From: Prorocentrum cordatum
Lineage: Eukaryota > Sar > Dinophyceae > Prorocentrales > Prorocentraceae
Length of the DNA: 64,000 nt
Direction of reading: 5' to 3'
Assembly: GCA_963575745.1 (NCBI GenBank)
Contig: CAUYUJ010001709.1
Span: 33,928 to 97,927, forward strand
The position numbers and the translations under genes were made by a program. The notes below the pieces were generated by a model. That model did no database searches, had not been told where the DNA came from, and was given only the letters and a program-made list of their open reading frames with translations. Positions 9,801-20,046 of the stretch are shown here, in pieces; the stretch's first letter is position 1; every line of letters starts with the position of its first letter.

Positions 9801-10207
9801 CCATAATCATAATTTAAATCAGATTGATCCACACGGGGTCGAACATTTGGTACTGGCCTTCGCTGCGATGTGTGACAATGTTGCTGGGAAAGGTCTCAGG
9901 ACCTTCACGCGCGACGCGCCTCTACACTCCAGCTTGTGCGCACGTGCAGTGATTTGCTTTCCTTGGTCTGTGCTGGGCGTTTGATCGGCTTCTGCAGGCA
10001 GTTTCTGTACGCAGCTTTGCCCGCGGCTATGTGTTGGTAGTTGTTGCGCCCGGTGCTCCGACTCTGCGCCTTGCGCCAGCGTGCGTGGCAGTGCTTCTGG
10101 ATTGCAGGAGCCTTTCAGAGGCACGTGCGCCCGACGGAGCAGCATGTGCGCGGGCCCCCTCTTGCTCCTGCCACCCTGTCCTTGTCCCTCTTCCTTTTGT
10201 CAGTCCT

Positions 10208-10412
10208 CCTCCTCTCGGGCCGGGCGAAAGGGGGGGATTGGGAAGGGGAGGTTACGAAGTTTGCTGCATGCAGCTGGTTTCGGCCTCGCCGAGGGGCCCA
10301 TTCCTCGATACATAGCCGCCTCCGGCGCCGGGAGGCGCCGGGAAAATCAGCTACGTCAGCTGATTCTCAAACCCCCCTTTTGCTATCCCCCGCTTTTGCC
10401 CGACCCGATCCT
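10208..10412 (+). mobile_element. TIR element T9, copy 2
   Basis: CTCGGGCCGGGCGAAAGGGG at the left, TTTTGCCCGACCCGATC at the right, and the same interior as 5188-5394 (TTGCTGCATGCAGCTGGTTT; TCCTCGATACATAGCCGCC). Confidence 0.75.
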
Positions 10413-10420
10413 CCTGCTCA

Positions 10421-10540
10421 GCATCGCTCGGACGCGTGCCTCTTTTCTCGGCGAGGACCCTCGAGAGGCATCCTGGACCATCCTGCGAAACAGGGGCGCA
10501 CGAGACCGACACGTGCACGGAGCCTGGACGTCCGAGCGCC
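10421..10540 (+). mobile_element. TIR element T10, copy 1
   Basis: Bounded by GCATCGCTCGGACG and GGACGTCCGAGCGCC (inverted). The interior GGCGAGGACCCTCGAGAGGC and ATCCTGGACCATCCTGCG is shared with 10775-10876. Confidence 0.55.
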
Positions 10541-10591
10541 GGCGAGCCGGCGTCCCGACGCTCCGGGCAGGGTTCGTGGCCATATCCATTT

Positions 10592-10876
10592 GGCATCGCT
10601 CGGACGTCTCCTTCTCCTCCTCCTCCTCCTCCTCCTCCTCCTCCTCCTCCTCCTCCTCTTCCTCCTCCCCCTCCTCCTCCTCCTTCTCCTTCTCCTCCTC
10701 CTCCTCCTCCTCCTTCCCAGAAGGCGGGAGGGCTTCTCAGAAACCTTGCCGCCTTCTGGGAAGGCCTGCGGCATTTTTCCTTCGGCGAGGACCATCGAGG
10801 AGCATCCTTGATCATTTGGCGAAAAAGCCACGCACGAAGCCGAAACAAGCACAGGGAATGGACGTCCGAGCGATGC
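10592..10876 (+). mobile_element. TIR element T10, copy 2, with internal (TCC)n
   Basis: GGCATCGCTCGGACGTC at the left and GACGTCCGAGCGATGCC at the right are a perfect 17-bp inverted repeat. It carries the T10 interior (GGCGAGGACCATCGAGGAGC) plus a TCC expansion at 10612-10717 absent from copy 1. Confidence 0.6.
10612..10717 (+). repeat. (TCC)n microsatellite inside T10
   Basis: TCC run with CTT and CCC variants, immediately followed by CTTCCCAGAAGGCGGGAGGG. Confidence 0.9.
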
Positions 10877-11056
10877 CCAGTCCATTGCAGCCTGGAGTCC
10901 CGGGCTCTCTCCCCGAGGAGCCCGGGGCGCACTGGCTGTGGACAAAACTCTGGCCTCCAGAGGCTCGATGTTTCATCCATGCTCAGTGCGCCTCGGCCTT
11001 GCGGCGTCGCTTCGGAGAAAGTCCAAGACGCACTGGATGTGGACGTGCATATTTCA

Positions 11057-11225
11057 GCAGGAGGGAAAAACACGCAGACACGACGAATCATCGATTCCAC
11101 AGAAAATAGCGGAAAACATGGGGAGTGGGGGGGGAGAAGACGAACATCCAGAACATGTGGGAAGATGTGGGAATCTTGAGACTTTTGTGCGCATCTGGAC
11201 GTGGACATACTCTGGGCCCCTTCAG
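11057..11225 (+). mobile_element. Dispersed ~165-bp element T7, copy 1
   Basis: Starts CAGGAGGGAAAAACACGCAG, contains AATCATCGATTCCACAGAAA and GGGGGAGAAGACGAAC, ends GGGCCCCTTCA. Aligns over its length with copies at 18267, 56423 and 58579. Confidence 0.7.
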
Positions 11226-12028
11226 AGACGCACTGGACGTGGACATACAGACTGCCCGTGGGCGCCACCCCGGGGCGGCGGCCTGTGCCCAGGCGGCAGC
11301 CCCCGCCGAGGGGCCGCACACCCAGGCGGAGGCCGAGGAGGTGCGGGCCGCGAGGAGGCCGCCCACGCCGCGAAGAGGCCGACCGCGTTGCCCCAGCGGC
11401 CACGGCGCCGCCGCTGTGGCCGACATCGTCGTCGTCGTGGTCCTCGTGGTCTTCGGACTTGTCGTTGCCCTGCTCTCGGTCTTCCCTCCCTCTCGCCCCC
11501 CGTCCTCGTCCTCATCATTCCCTTCCCTCCTCGTCGTCGTGTCTTTCTTTTGTATGTCTTTGTTACTTGATTCATGCTGGTGTTTTCGTTTTGTGTTGTC
11601 TATCTCTCTGTCTCTCTTTCTCTCTCTCTCTCTCCCTATTTGGTTTCTCTCTCACTCTCTCTCTATTCATTTTTATATACATATATATATGTGTGTAGGT
11701 ATGCATGCATCTCACAGATGCCACAAATGCACATCTATGCATATTGCCTCCGCTTCATGGCCTACGTGCTCACCCATCCTCCGCCTCGTCACAGGGTTCG
11801 TCCCTGTCGTCGTCCATCCGTGTCCCTCTCCTATACCGGGCACGCAAACACTAGTTCGGCTCATTCTACACAGGAGGGGGCAGAGAAGGACGGGGGGGGG
11901 GAGGTGGCCGCCCGTGGCGGGCGGCGCGTCTCTCGTGGAGGAGGCCAGGGGGACGGGGCCCCGGGCGCCGCCCGGGCGGCCGAGCGGGCGCGTACGTGTC
12001 GTTGTGACTTTTCGGGGCTCGTTCCCTT

Positions 12029-12029
<1 letters not shown>
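11226..12029. other. No gene recognised; (CT)n at 11597-11665
   Basis: Holds a CT-rich microsatellite (about 11597-11665), TATA-like ATACATATATATAT at 11675-11692 and GC-rich sequence. Frames are open but compositionally repeat-like. Confidence 0.4.

Positions 12030-12061
<32 letters not shown>
12030..12061 (+). repeat. (GA)n microsatellite
   Basis: Perfect GA dinucleotide run of about 32 bp. Confidence 0.95.
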
Positions 12062-12062
<1 letters not shown>

Positions 12063-12580
12063 AAACAAAAGAAGAACATCAAAAAAACGGTGGAGTGCTG
12101 GTCCAGATGAATCAGGTCGAACGAGTCACTGGGGCCTTCCGCTCACTCCCACCCTCCCTCGTGCAGCATACGCACCAATGATGCCGCCGCGACGTGGACT
12201 AGCACCGGCGCTCACTCGCACCTGTCGAGCGGGACGCACTCATTCCTGGCCCGCGTTGTATTCGGCAGGGAGAGAAACGAGCACGGTACGCAAACGGGCG
12301 TGAACGGATTTTCCAGAAGATCATTGGGAGGTGCTGCGCGGCGAAAGTATCAGTTAGCGTTCTTTTGCGCGGCTCAATGGTCGACAATACAGGCACGACG
12401 CTCAAATATGGACCGCTTTGAGTCCGGAGTGGGCTCGCCGTTTTTTGGGCCACTCCGTGGTGGTTCCTCGAGCTCTCCTCGCACACCCTGGCGTTCACGG
12501 CGCCAAAGTGCGCGTCGTTCCGCATTCTGTCGTTCCTTCTTGCAGCAGCTTTGCTGCGCCCCTCCGTCGTTGAAAGTCCG

Positions 12581-12763
12581 TACTCCAGATTTCGTAATAA
12601 AGGGAGGGGGGTCTCATTTCGGGGGGGGTCTCTTCCAGGCTATCTTGGAGGGCCTGGGGGGGTCTGGGGACGATGTTTTGGAGGGTTCTCCCACGGGGGA
12701 GGTCTGAAATGGCTTGTCTTGGAGGGTCCAGACCCCCTCCCTTTTATTACGAAATCTGGAGTA
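12581..12763 (+). mobile_element. MITE T1, copy 1 (forward)
   Basis: 183 bp. Ends TACTCCAGATTTCGTAATAA and TTATTACGAAATCTGGAGTA are perfect inverted repeats extending into GGGAGGGGGT. TA flanks both sides, as in Tc1/mariner-type insertion. The interior includes AGGCTATCTTGGAGGGCC and GGACGATGTTTTGGAGGG. No coding capacity; non-autonomous. Confidence 0.88.
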
Positions 12764-12797
12764 GGGTGTTTTTCCTGCCACGGCAAGCCTCGGCCAC

Positions 12798-12970
12798 AGG
12801 TGCGCCCCCCGACATCAGCCAAGGAACGGCTCGGAAACCGCAGCCCCCCTCCCTCGAGGATAGGACAACCCCTAACCCTAATACCACTGGAGGCGTGGCC
12901 TCACTGACATCAGCCAGAATCAGCCAAGGAACGGCCCGACAACCGCAGCCCCTGCTTCATCGAGGATAGC
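12798..12970 (+). repeat. Two-copy tandem duplication (~107 bp)
   Basis: ATCAGCCAAGGAACGG, then AACCGCAGCCCC and TCGAGGATAG occur twice (starts about 12814 and 12920). The intervening AACCCCTAACCCTAATACCA also recurs at 13138. Confidence 0.6.
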
Positions 12971-12976
12971 TCAGCC

Positions 12977-13126
12977 ACGCGCAGAGGGGACGGGGGAAGG
13001 CTTCTTAGAAGCACCCCTGCTTCTTGGAAGGCGCGGGCCTTCTACAGATGTAAGGCCGGCGCCTCATGAGAAGCAGCCCCCTTCTAAGAAGCCGTCCCCC
13101 CCTGCCCCTACCCCCTTATGCGCGCC
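12977..13126 (+). mobile_element. TIR element T2, copy 1
   Basis: Left ACGCGCAGAGGGGACGGGGG, AAGGCTTCTTAGAAGCACCC; right CTTCTAAGAAGCCGTCCCCC and TTATGCGCGC. Whole-element inverted symmetry with a GCGCGGGCCTT/AAGGCCGGCGCC centre. Sister copy at 44561-44717. Confidence 0.65.
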
Positions 13127-13137
13127 GCCAAGTAGCA

Positions 13138-13160
13138 GAACCCCTAACCCTAATACCAGA
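13138..13160 (+). repeat. Short telomere-like CCCCTAACCCTAA word, second occurrence
   Basis: AACCCCTAACCCTAATACCA here and at 12866. Only about two units, so it is probably a local duplication and not an interstitial telomere. Confidence 0.35.
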
Positions 13161-13165
13161 TTGAA

Positions 13166-14366
13166 GGCGTGGCCTCGCTGAGGACCCCGTCTTTGCATCG
13201 GGAATAAATCTGGGCGGCGCGGCCTGATGCATCTGCAGAAGTCTCGGGCCTTCAAACTTAGGTCGCCTTCCAATGGGCTGGGGTCCTTGTCTTGCTCATC
13301 ACGCCCTCGCTCAACGCGGTCCTTGCTGCAGCGTCTTGACCGCATCGCGCATCGCGTTCACGCGGAGTCTTCGCCGCGCCCGGGCCGGGCAGTATGCCGC
13401 CCGCTCGCGCGCGGCCGGCCGCCGCGGGGCGCTGGTCCCAGAAGCCGCGCAGTGGGGAGGCGATAAATAGGGGGGGGGGGAAGGGGGGCAGCGATGGCTG
13501 CCCGGACGGGGCCCTGTGGCCTTGAGGGCCCGAAGAGGGCACGTGTCTTTCCCCCCCCCCCCATCTATCGTCCCCGAAGCAGCTCATGCCGAAAAGTTTG
13601 CGGCGCGCTCATTCTGGATCGCCATCCAACGCGCCCCTTCAGTACGGGCTCTGAGCGAGTCTAACAAAAGACGCCCTCGCGGGCGCGGCACAACTGCAAG
13701 GTTGTCCAAGGTTTTGTTCGACCTGTGGGCAGCCTTGATACGATTTCACTGGAGCTCTAGGCAAAGCTGATGATAGTGTATCAGAAGTGTGGGCAGGGGC
13801 AGTAGGACTCCGTGTGAGTTGTGGGATGTTTTTCACAGCTTCACATCAGAATTCCAGGCACTCCCCGAGCAGCTATTAAACGTGATGTTCGACCTCAGAG
13901 GGTACAGAACTCCACTGCGATTCTGTGAAAAAGTGTTGAGGCCCTTGTACAGTGCAGTTTCGGTACGATCGGTCGTGTAGGCAGCTCGGACGTTGTTCTA
14001 GGATGTTTGTAAAGCTGGTTGGATTACGTCCGAGCTGCAGGCAGCTCGGGTGGGCATTTATTTGAAGGTACTCGCAGATATGTCGCAGAGATGTGGTAAT
14101 GATTAAGAGGAGGAGCCGAACGAGGGGGATAAACACATGAGGTGGGCTGGCATGTCCCTGGGCCCCTGGCGACTCTACAATGACCCAGGATCGAGGAGAG
14201 GAAACCAATTAGCGACGGGGTGACGCAGGGGGAGGGGGCATGGGGGCGAATGACAAGAGTGGTGGGATGGATGGATCGTTGGATAAACAGGGTAAACAGG
14301 TGTCCTTGGATCCTACTTCGACCGTGCAGAAGGGACCTGTCAAAGCTTTCTGGGGTCCTTTTACCA
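13166..14366. other. No gene or repeat recognised
   Basis: Mixed composition, with a poly-C/G stretch near 13470-13562. No frame reads as a recognisable protein. Confidence 0.4.
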
Positions 14367-14524
14367 TACTGTCGGCCTGGATTAGTAGGTCGTCCCTGCC
14401 AGCTCAAGGGTACCCTTGTGTCCTGTGCCTCGCGACACGTGCATTCTTACACTCCTATGGCGATGTGGCCCTCGGAAGGGTCTTGTGTCCTCTCGCGTGT
14501 CCTGTCCAATCAAGGCCGACTGTA
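14367..14524 (+). mobile_element. MITE T6, copy 1
   Basis: 158 bp including flanking TA. Ends CTGTCGGCCTGGATTAG and CAAGGCCGACTG form TIRs (consensus CAGTCGGCCTGGA). The interior is nearly identical to 56077-56234, including AGCTCAAGGGTACCCTTGTG and CCTCTCGCGTGTCCTGTCCA. Tc1/mariner-like by CAGT end and TA flanks. Confidence 0.85.
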
Positions 14525-14639
14525 GATGCTCACCGTGGTCGGGCGTGGACCCTCCCACGGACATTCTAACGGTCGCGCGCGCAGCCGAAACATCACCCAC
14601 CACGTGCTTGCCCGAAAGTATTGCACGGTCTCCCTACGT

Positions 14640-14785
14640 GGAGGAGGAGGAGGAGGAGGAGAAGGAGGGGGAGGAGGAGCATGAGGAGGAGGAGGAGGAG
14701 GAGGAGGAGGAGGAGGAGGAGGGAAGGACGAGGAGGAGGAGGACGAGGAGGAGGAGGAGGAGGAGGAGGAGGGGAAGGAGCATGA
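14640..14785 (+). repeat. (GGA)n microsatellite
   Basis: GGA array with AAGG, ACGA and CAT interruptions. Confidence 0.95.
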
Positions 14786-14829
14786 ACAGGAGGATGAGGA
14801 GGACCCGAACGTGCTTGTGTCTGAAACAT

Positions 14830-15290
14830 CAACCGCAATGTGCCTTCCTCGCAGTGCCAGATGCTGCCACTGCTTCTCGCAGGGGCTGGTCCTGGCGCTT
14901 AGCCGATGGGCCTCTGCTGCGCACCACTCGGAGTGCCAGTTGCTGCCGCTGCACGCCCTCTCACACGACCCAACCCCGGCGTTGTAGCTGACCACATGCC
15001 GCTCTCGCACCCTGCTCCTCGCAGTGCCCGCCTCTCGGCCGCCTCTGCCTGCCGAGCCGCAAGCATTGTTATCCCGGCGTTGCAGCGGATGGCGTGCTGC
15101 TCCTGTGCTGGCATGGTGCGCTGGCCACTGCCGATGCCGCCGCCACTGCACACCTTCTCGCACGAGCCGCCCCCAGCGTTGCAGCTGATCGCGTTGCCGC
15201 TTCTGCACTTTTCGCTGCCCTCTCGGACGAATTACCGCCAACATGCAGCTGATGACGTGCTGCTCCTGCTCTGCCCTGTGGCGCGGGCCT
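14830..15290 (+). repeat. Degenerate ~115-bp tandem repeat, about 4 units
   Basis: Words such as GGCGTTGCAGC(T/G)GAT, GTGCTGCTCCTG and CTCTCGCACG recur near 14975, 15075, 15175 and 15240. No protein recognised. Confidence 0.4.
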
Positions 15291-15383
15291 CGGTTGTCGC
15301 CGCCTCCACCGTGGGCGGAGGAGACGGGAGCAGACGGTCTCCGATTCCAAGCTCAGGGCGCGCGCGACGAGCACCCGCAGTGC

Positions 15384-15690
15384 CTAAAGCTTGGGGGCAT
15401 AGAACTCAACGTCGTTCGTGAACGCATTGAACAGGGCGCCTCGTAGTTGAACTTCTGCGTCAAGCACCTTGGGCGCGGTGGGTTTGCCGTCGGAGGGTTG
15501 CGAGGAGAGGATGAGCACACCGAGGCGTCGATGCCTTCGAGGCATGTGTTGAACGCGTTCGCCTTCAGATAACGGCTCAGAACGATAAAAGTGCAAACGG
15601 CTTCTCTTCTCTACTGCAGAGACAAGCTTAGCATGATGACATGTGCGCAGGATGAGGGCAACGTATCCACGTCCCCCGATCCTCTCCTCA
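15384..15690 (-). CDS. Possible protein-coding remnant, unknown
   Basis: Minus-strand frame ending with a stop at the 15384 side. Its last ~75 residues have mixed, protein-like composition (VLILSSQPSDGKPTAPKVLD, then VQLRGALFNAFTNDVEFYAP). The N-terminal half of the longer frame runs over the tandem units at 15667-15970 and is probably not native. No family recognised. Confidence 0.25.
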
Positions 15691-16286
15691 TACTTCGGGG
15701 GCCGCGTTGTTCGGTAGGGCATACTGTCTACGAACTGCGCGAGGCTGCTATGCAGTCGCGAGCTTCCCACTTCTCTCGAAAACCACCGTGAATGGTGTGC
15801 AAGGCTGGGCACTTGTTCCTTTTTCTCCTCTCCTCTTTTTCGGGTCCGCGTGGTTCGGTAGGGCAGGCCGTCTGCGGACTGCGAGAGGCTACTATGCAGT
15901 CGCGAGCCGCCCACTCCCGTCGTGGAGAAGCCTTTTCCCCTAACGTGTGAAGGGTGGGCAAGGCTGGGCATTGTTTACTCCAGATTTTGTAATAAAACGG
16001 AGGGGGTCTGGACCCTCCAAGACAAGCCATTTCAGACCCCCCCCCCTGTGGGAGAACCCTCCAAAACATCGTCCCCAGACCCCCCCAGGCCCTCCAAGAT
16101 AGCCTGGAAGAGACCCCCCCCCGAAATGAGACCCCCTCTCCCTTTATTACGAAATCTGGAGTACCCGTCTCCTCTCCTCTTACTTCTGGGGCCGCGTGTT
16201 CCGGTAGGGCACGTGCCCGCGGTCTCCGCGAGGCCGCAGTCGCGAGCTCACCACTCCCCTCTCGGGGAAGAAGCCCTCCCATGAAA
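15667..16286 (+). repeat. ~140-bp tandem repeat, 3 units, split by a MITE
   Basis: Units at about 15667-15815, 15816-15975 and 16164-16286. Each has TCCTCTCCTC, then CCGCG-GTTCGGTAGGGCA, then GCAGTCGCGAGC and CCCACT. Units 2 and 3 are separated by MITE T1 copy 2. The junction between units 1 and 2 (TTGTTCC) shows what the site looks like without an insertion. Confidence 0.75.
15976..16163 (-). mobile_element. MITE T1, copy 2 (reverse)
   Basis: 188 bp. TACTCCAGATTTTGTAATAA at the left, TTACGAAATCTGGAGTA at the right. The interior is the reverse complement of the 12581 copy (GACAAGCCATTTCAGACC near the left end). TA on both sides, inserted between tandem-repeat units. Confidence 0.88.
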
Positions 16287-16400
16287 TGTGAAGGTCTCCT
16301 CCTCCTCCTCCTCCTCCTCCCCCTCCTCCTCCTCCTCCTCCTCCTCCTCCTCCTCCTCCTCCTCCTCCTCCTCCTCCTCCCCCTCCTCCTCCTCCGCCTC
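16287..16400 (+). repeat. (TCC)n microsatellite
   Basis: Near-perfect TCC over about 110 bp with a few CCC variants. Confidence 0.95.
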
Positions 16401-17104
16401 TTGGACCACCCCCCCCCTGCGTCCAGGGCCCGCTGCGGCCCCCCCCCAGTGTGGCGGTGGGCGCACGTTTTGTGGCCTTGGCCATGCAGTTGCCCGCGAG
16501 AGCCCGTCTGCTCGCGGATGGAGACCTTGCGCAAACGATGTTCCTGCATGTGGACAAGGAAAGGAAAGTCAAGCTTGCTCATCCGTGCCTGTACGTGTCC
16601 ATTCGTCTCGAGACCCCATGTGCCTCCGCCATAGAGGCGCGCGGTCCGTACGCGGGCTCGTCCGCTCCTGGAAGCGTTGCTTTGCCACGTGGCCACGACG
16701 CGATACCCCGCCACCCGTCCTGAGCCCGTTGCCCAGCCACCCACGCGGCCTGCACCCCAGGGTGAAGGAGGAGGGGATGGGGAAGGGGCCCGATGAGGCC
16801 AGCGTAGGCGGTCGAACGAGACTGAGCGGATTACTCGATTGGTTCGGCGTCAAGGGTACGCGCGTCTTCGTTCATGTCTGGCGCGCCGATGCTCAACCTC
16901 CTCCTTGTCCCGTTTCCCTCCGTCCTCACTCTCTCTCTCTCTCTCGCGCCCTCCTCGTTCCTCCTTCCTTCCTCCCTCCTTGTCTTTGGGCGGGCAGCTC
17001 TTTATTTTGCACAGACTGCTCCAAGGCAGGCCGGGGCCGGCAGAGCTGCATAGCGTGCTCGCCACTAATGGTCATAGTGGGCCTCCATCTCGCTCTCCTG
17101 TTCT
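16401..17104. other. No gene recognised; short (CT)n at 16927-16946
   Basis: The frame at 16451-16723 has a modestly protein-like patch (FLHVDKERKVKLAHPCLYVS) but no recognised domain and repeat-like flanks. I do not call it a gene. Confidence 0.35.
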
Positions 17105-17113
17105 CTTTCTTTT

Positions 17114-17148
<35 letters not shown>

Positions 17149-17290
17149 CTCCCCCTTCTCTGTTGTTTGTATTTGTTGCTGGTTATATCTCTCTTTCCCC
17201 CTCTCGTTTTGTTCTCTCTCCCTCCCTCTCTCTCTCTGTCTCTCTCTCTCTCTCTCTGTCTCTCTCTCCCCCTCTCTCTCTCTCGGCTTT
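17105..17290 (+). repeat. (CT)n / pyrimidine microsatellite
   Basis: Long CTCTCTCT tracts with TTT and GTCT interruptions. Confidence 0.9.
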
Positions 17291-17824
17291 TCCGGAGCAG
17301 GCCTCCTCGCCCGCGCCCTTTCGGCGTCCTCGCCGTCGTGCCACCCTCTCCCTCCCAGCCCTCCTCTCCGGGCCGGGGAGGGAGGCCCAGAGACCGGGTG
17401 CCGTTGTCATGTTCGCTGCACGCGGCCCCCAGACGTCCCGAGCCCATGCTTCGGAGCAACTCGTCGACGGCCCTCGAGTCCCCGCGAGAGGGCCTCAAGA
17501 GGCCGAAACGGGCGAGAAACAGCACCTCCGTCTTGCTTTTTGTGCTCCCAGAAGCTCTACGCCCTCAGTTGAGTGTATATTATCCAGCGAGCCCGCCCAA
17601 CACATCTCGGGCGACTCGTATGCAGCGGCCCAGGTCGAGTTCATAGCTCTGACGCGCACCCAGCTCAGAGGCAGACAGTTGCCTCTGGTGGCATCTCTGG
17701 GGAGCGCGCCGCCGCACCTGAGCAGCAGGCGCCTGCCCGAGTCGAGCAGAGCCCTCCGCCGCGGCGCCCGCGCCGGGCGGCGCCCGCGCCGCCCGGCCGC
17801 TCCGCGACCCGAAGAAGAAACTCG

Positions 17825-18030
17825 GCGGCGGGCGCGGGGGGGAAATGAGAAGGGGCGGGACTTCCGAGGCTTCTGAGAAGTTTCTGGACTTCTGAGAGGG
17901 CGTCTGAGAAGTTCTGTCTGTATTCGAAATAGGCCAAGGAAGCGTCTCAGAAGCCCCCTGGACTTCTAAGAAGTCCCGCGGCCTTCTGAGAAGGCCTTCT
18001 CCTTCTCATTTCCCCCCTGGGCTCGTCGCC
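17825..18030 (+). mobile_element. TIR element T3, copy 1
   Basis: Left GGGGGGAAATGAGAAGGGGC; right GGCCTTCTCCTTCTCATTTC and CCCCCTGGGCTCG. Internally filled with CTTCTGAGAAG-type inverted words. Related copies at 27457 and 32644. Confidence 0.65.
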
Positions 18031-18266
18031 AGGAAACAACGCCGTAAACATGAACTTTCGACGATCCGCGCGGAGTTCTTGGATCTGCGCTGGAACGCCC
18101 TGGCGTCGCCTCCGTCGCCGCCCCTGGCGCGCTCCGCGCGTCAGGGAGGGGGGGGTCCAGCGCAGACCGAAGAAGCACGTGCGGGCCGTCGAGCATTGAT
18201 GTGCATGGCGGTGTTGTTCTTCTTCCAGCGACGATGCCCTGCTGAGGCAAGCGCCGCGGCAAGTAT

Positions 18267-18425
18267 CAGGAGGGGAAACACACACAAACACACACACACA
18301 CGGACACAGTGCATCGACGATCCCCCAGAACAGATGGGAAACCATGGGAAGTTGGGGGGGGAGAAGACGACAGCCCAGAGCACATGGGAAAAAAGATGGG
18401 GAATCCTTGGATTTGTGCCTCCTCT
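18267..18425 (+). mobile_element. Dispersed element T7, copy 2
   Basis: CAGGAGGGGAAACACACACA, an expanded CA tract, GATCCCCCAGAACAGATGGG and GGGGGAGAAGACGACAGCCC. The right end is diverged. Confidence 0.6.
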
Positions 18426-18646
18426 GAGGTACGCCGCCGCCGCGGCCGCCGAGGGCCTCCTCCGAGCCCAGCGCCGCGCCGCGGAGACCCCGGCGGCCCG
18501 CCGCGCCTCCCCCAGCGGCCCGCCCCGCCGCTCCGCCGCCACGCGCGGCGGCGCCGCCAGCCTCGGCCCCGGGGCGCGGCCTCCGGGGAGGAGGAGGGAG
18601 GAGGAGGGAGGGAGGAGGATGGAGAAGGAGGAGGAGCAGGAGGAGG

Positions 18647-18746
18647 NNNNNNNNNNNNNNNNNNNNNNNNNNNNNNNNNNNNNNNNNNNNNNNNNNNNNN
18701 NNNNNNNNNNNNNNNNNNNNNNNNNNNNNNNNNNNNNNNNNNNNNN
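18647..18746. other. Assembly gap (100 N)
   Basis: Exactly 100 N, within a GGA-rich stretch. Probably a scaffold gap of unknown true size. Confidence 0.99.
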
Positions 18747-18960
18747 ATTTCCGCATATCGAATTGTGTTCGGCTTGCCTCAGACTCAGCCCCCCCCCCCC
18801 CGTCCATGCAAGTAAACTTGCCCGAATCCAAGGAAAACAGGCACAAAGTCCAGAGATCCGAGGATCTGATTTGCCCAGTCCGGCGTTTTTTCCTGGATGC
18901 TGGACTCCGGGCCCTGTTCTCGGGCCTGGGGGCCATCAAAAATGGATCGAAACACCACCC

Positions 18961-19160
18961 CTGGAGGAGGAGGAGGAGGAGGAGGAGGGAGGAGGAGGAA
19001 GGGAAGGAGGAGGAGGAGGAGGAGGAGAGAGGAGGAGGAGGAGGGGGAGGGGGAGGAGGAGGAGGGGGAGGGGAGGGGGAGGCGGAGGGGGAGGAGGAGG
19101 GGGAGGAGGAGGGGGAGGGGAGGGGAGGGGGAGGGGGAGGGGGAGGGGGAGGGGGCCTGG
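18961..19160 (+). repeat. (GGA)n / GGGGGA purine satellite
   Basis: GGA array that changes to GGGGGAGG and GGGGGA hexamers towards 19160. Confidence 0.95.
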
Positions 19161-20039
19161 GGCCGCGGACTGAAGAATCAGATCGTCGGATGGCTGGGAA
19201 GGTATCTGTGCAGCTACCCTTCACCCGTCTTTCCTCTTTTGTGTCAGCCTCCTGGGAGGCCTTCGTCGCCACCGCTGGAGTCGCCTCGAAATCCTGATGA
19301 GAACGCACCCCGGGAAGCTTCCAGGGATTAGCGGTATCGGTACCTATTGGTTTCCCCATTCCCGCCTTTTCCACCCTCTCTCTCCCTCACACCCTCTGCC
19401 CGCACTGCTGCCCTCCTCCACCCCCGTGCCGCCTCCTCGTCGGCGTCGTCGTCCTCCTCGTCGTTTTCCTTTCTCCTGCTCCTGCTTGATCCCAGGAAGG
19501 GGGAGACAGTGAACGAATGTGTGACGTTTTTGTTTTCGCCCGTTTTCTCAGCCAGACTTTGGTCAGGATCGAAACAGGGGCGTGAAAGTACATGAATCCG
19601 CGCTGGTTTCCAAAGTGCACATTCCGCGAACGTTTGTATCACGAGGCTGGTCTTGCGGACTGGGGGTCCGTATTCATGTGTCTGGCTGGCCGCATACGTT
19701 GATGACCAGATTTCCCACCACCATTACCATAAGTAGGAGAGGGAGGAGGAGCAGGAGGAGGAGGAGGAGGACCTCCCCATACTCCCTTCGTAGCCTTTCG
19801 CTCTCGACCGTCTGAGTGATGGCAGCTGTAGGAGCGGCCTGTTGGTAATGTGTGGATTGCACCTTGCACGTGCTCGGGCCCCGCCCGAAGCATAGCAAGA
19901 CTGATCAGACAAACACCAAGGGCCGCGCCGCGACAACGTGCGCGACACTACTTAGTCAAGGACGGAGACGAGACAGAGGGAGAGCAGGAGAAAAGCTGCT
20001 GTTTTTCACAACAGCAGTCAAGAACTAAGAAACATTGAC
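19161..20039. other. No gene recognised
   Basis: Mixed sequence with short CGT and GGA tracts near 19440 and 19740-19770. No coding signal I can support. Confidence 0.35.
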
Positions 20040-20046
20040 ACAGACG

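Noticed and set aside
9523-9832. Asp-rich or Met-rich minus-strand proteins
   Set aside because: Translation of the CAT microsatellite.
12866-13160. Interstitial telomere repeat (CCCTAACCCTAA)
   Set aside because: Only about two units, present twice because of a local duplication.
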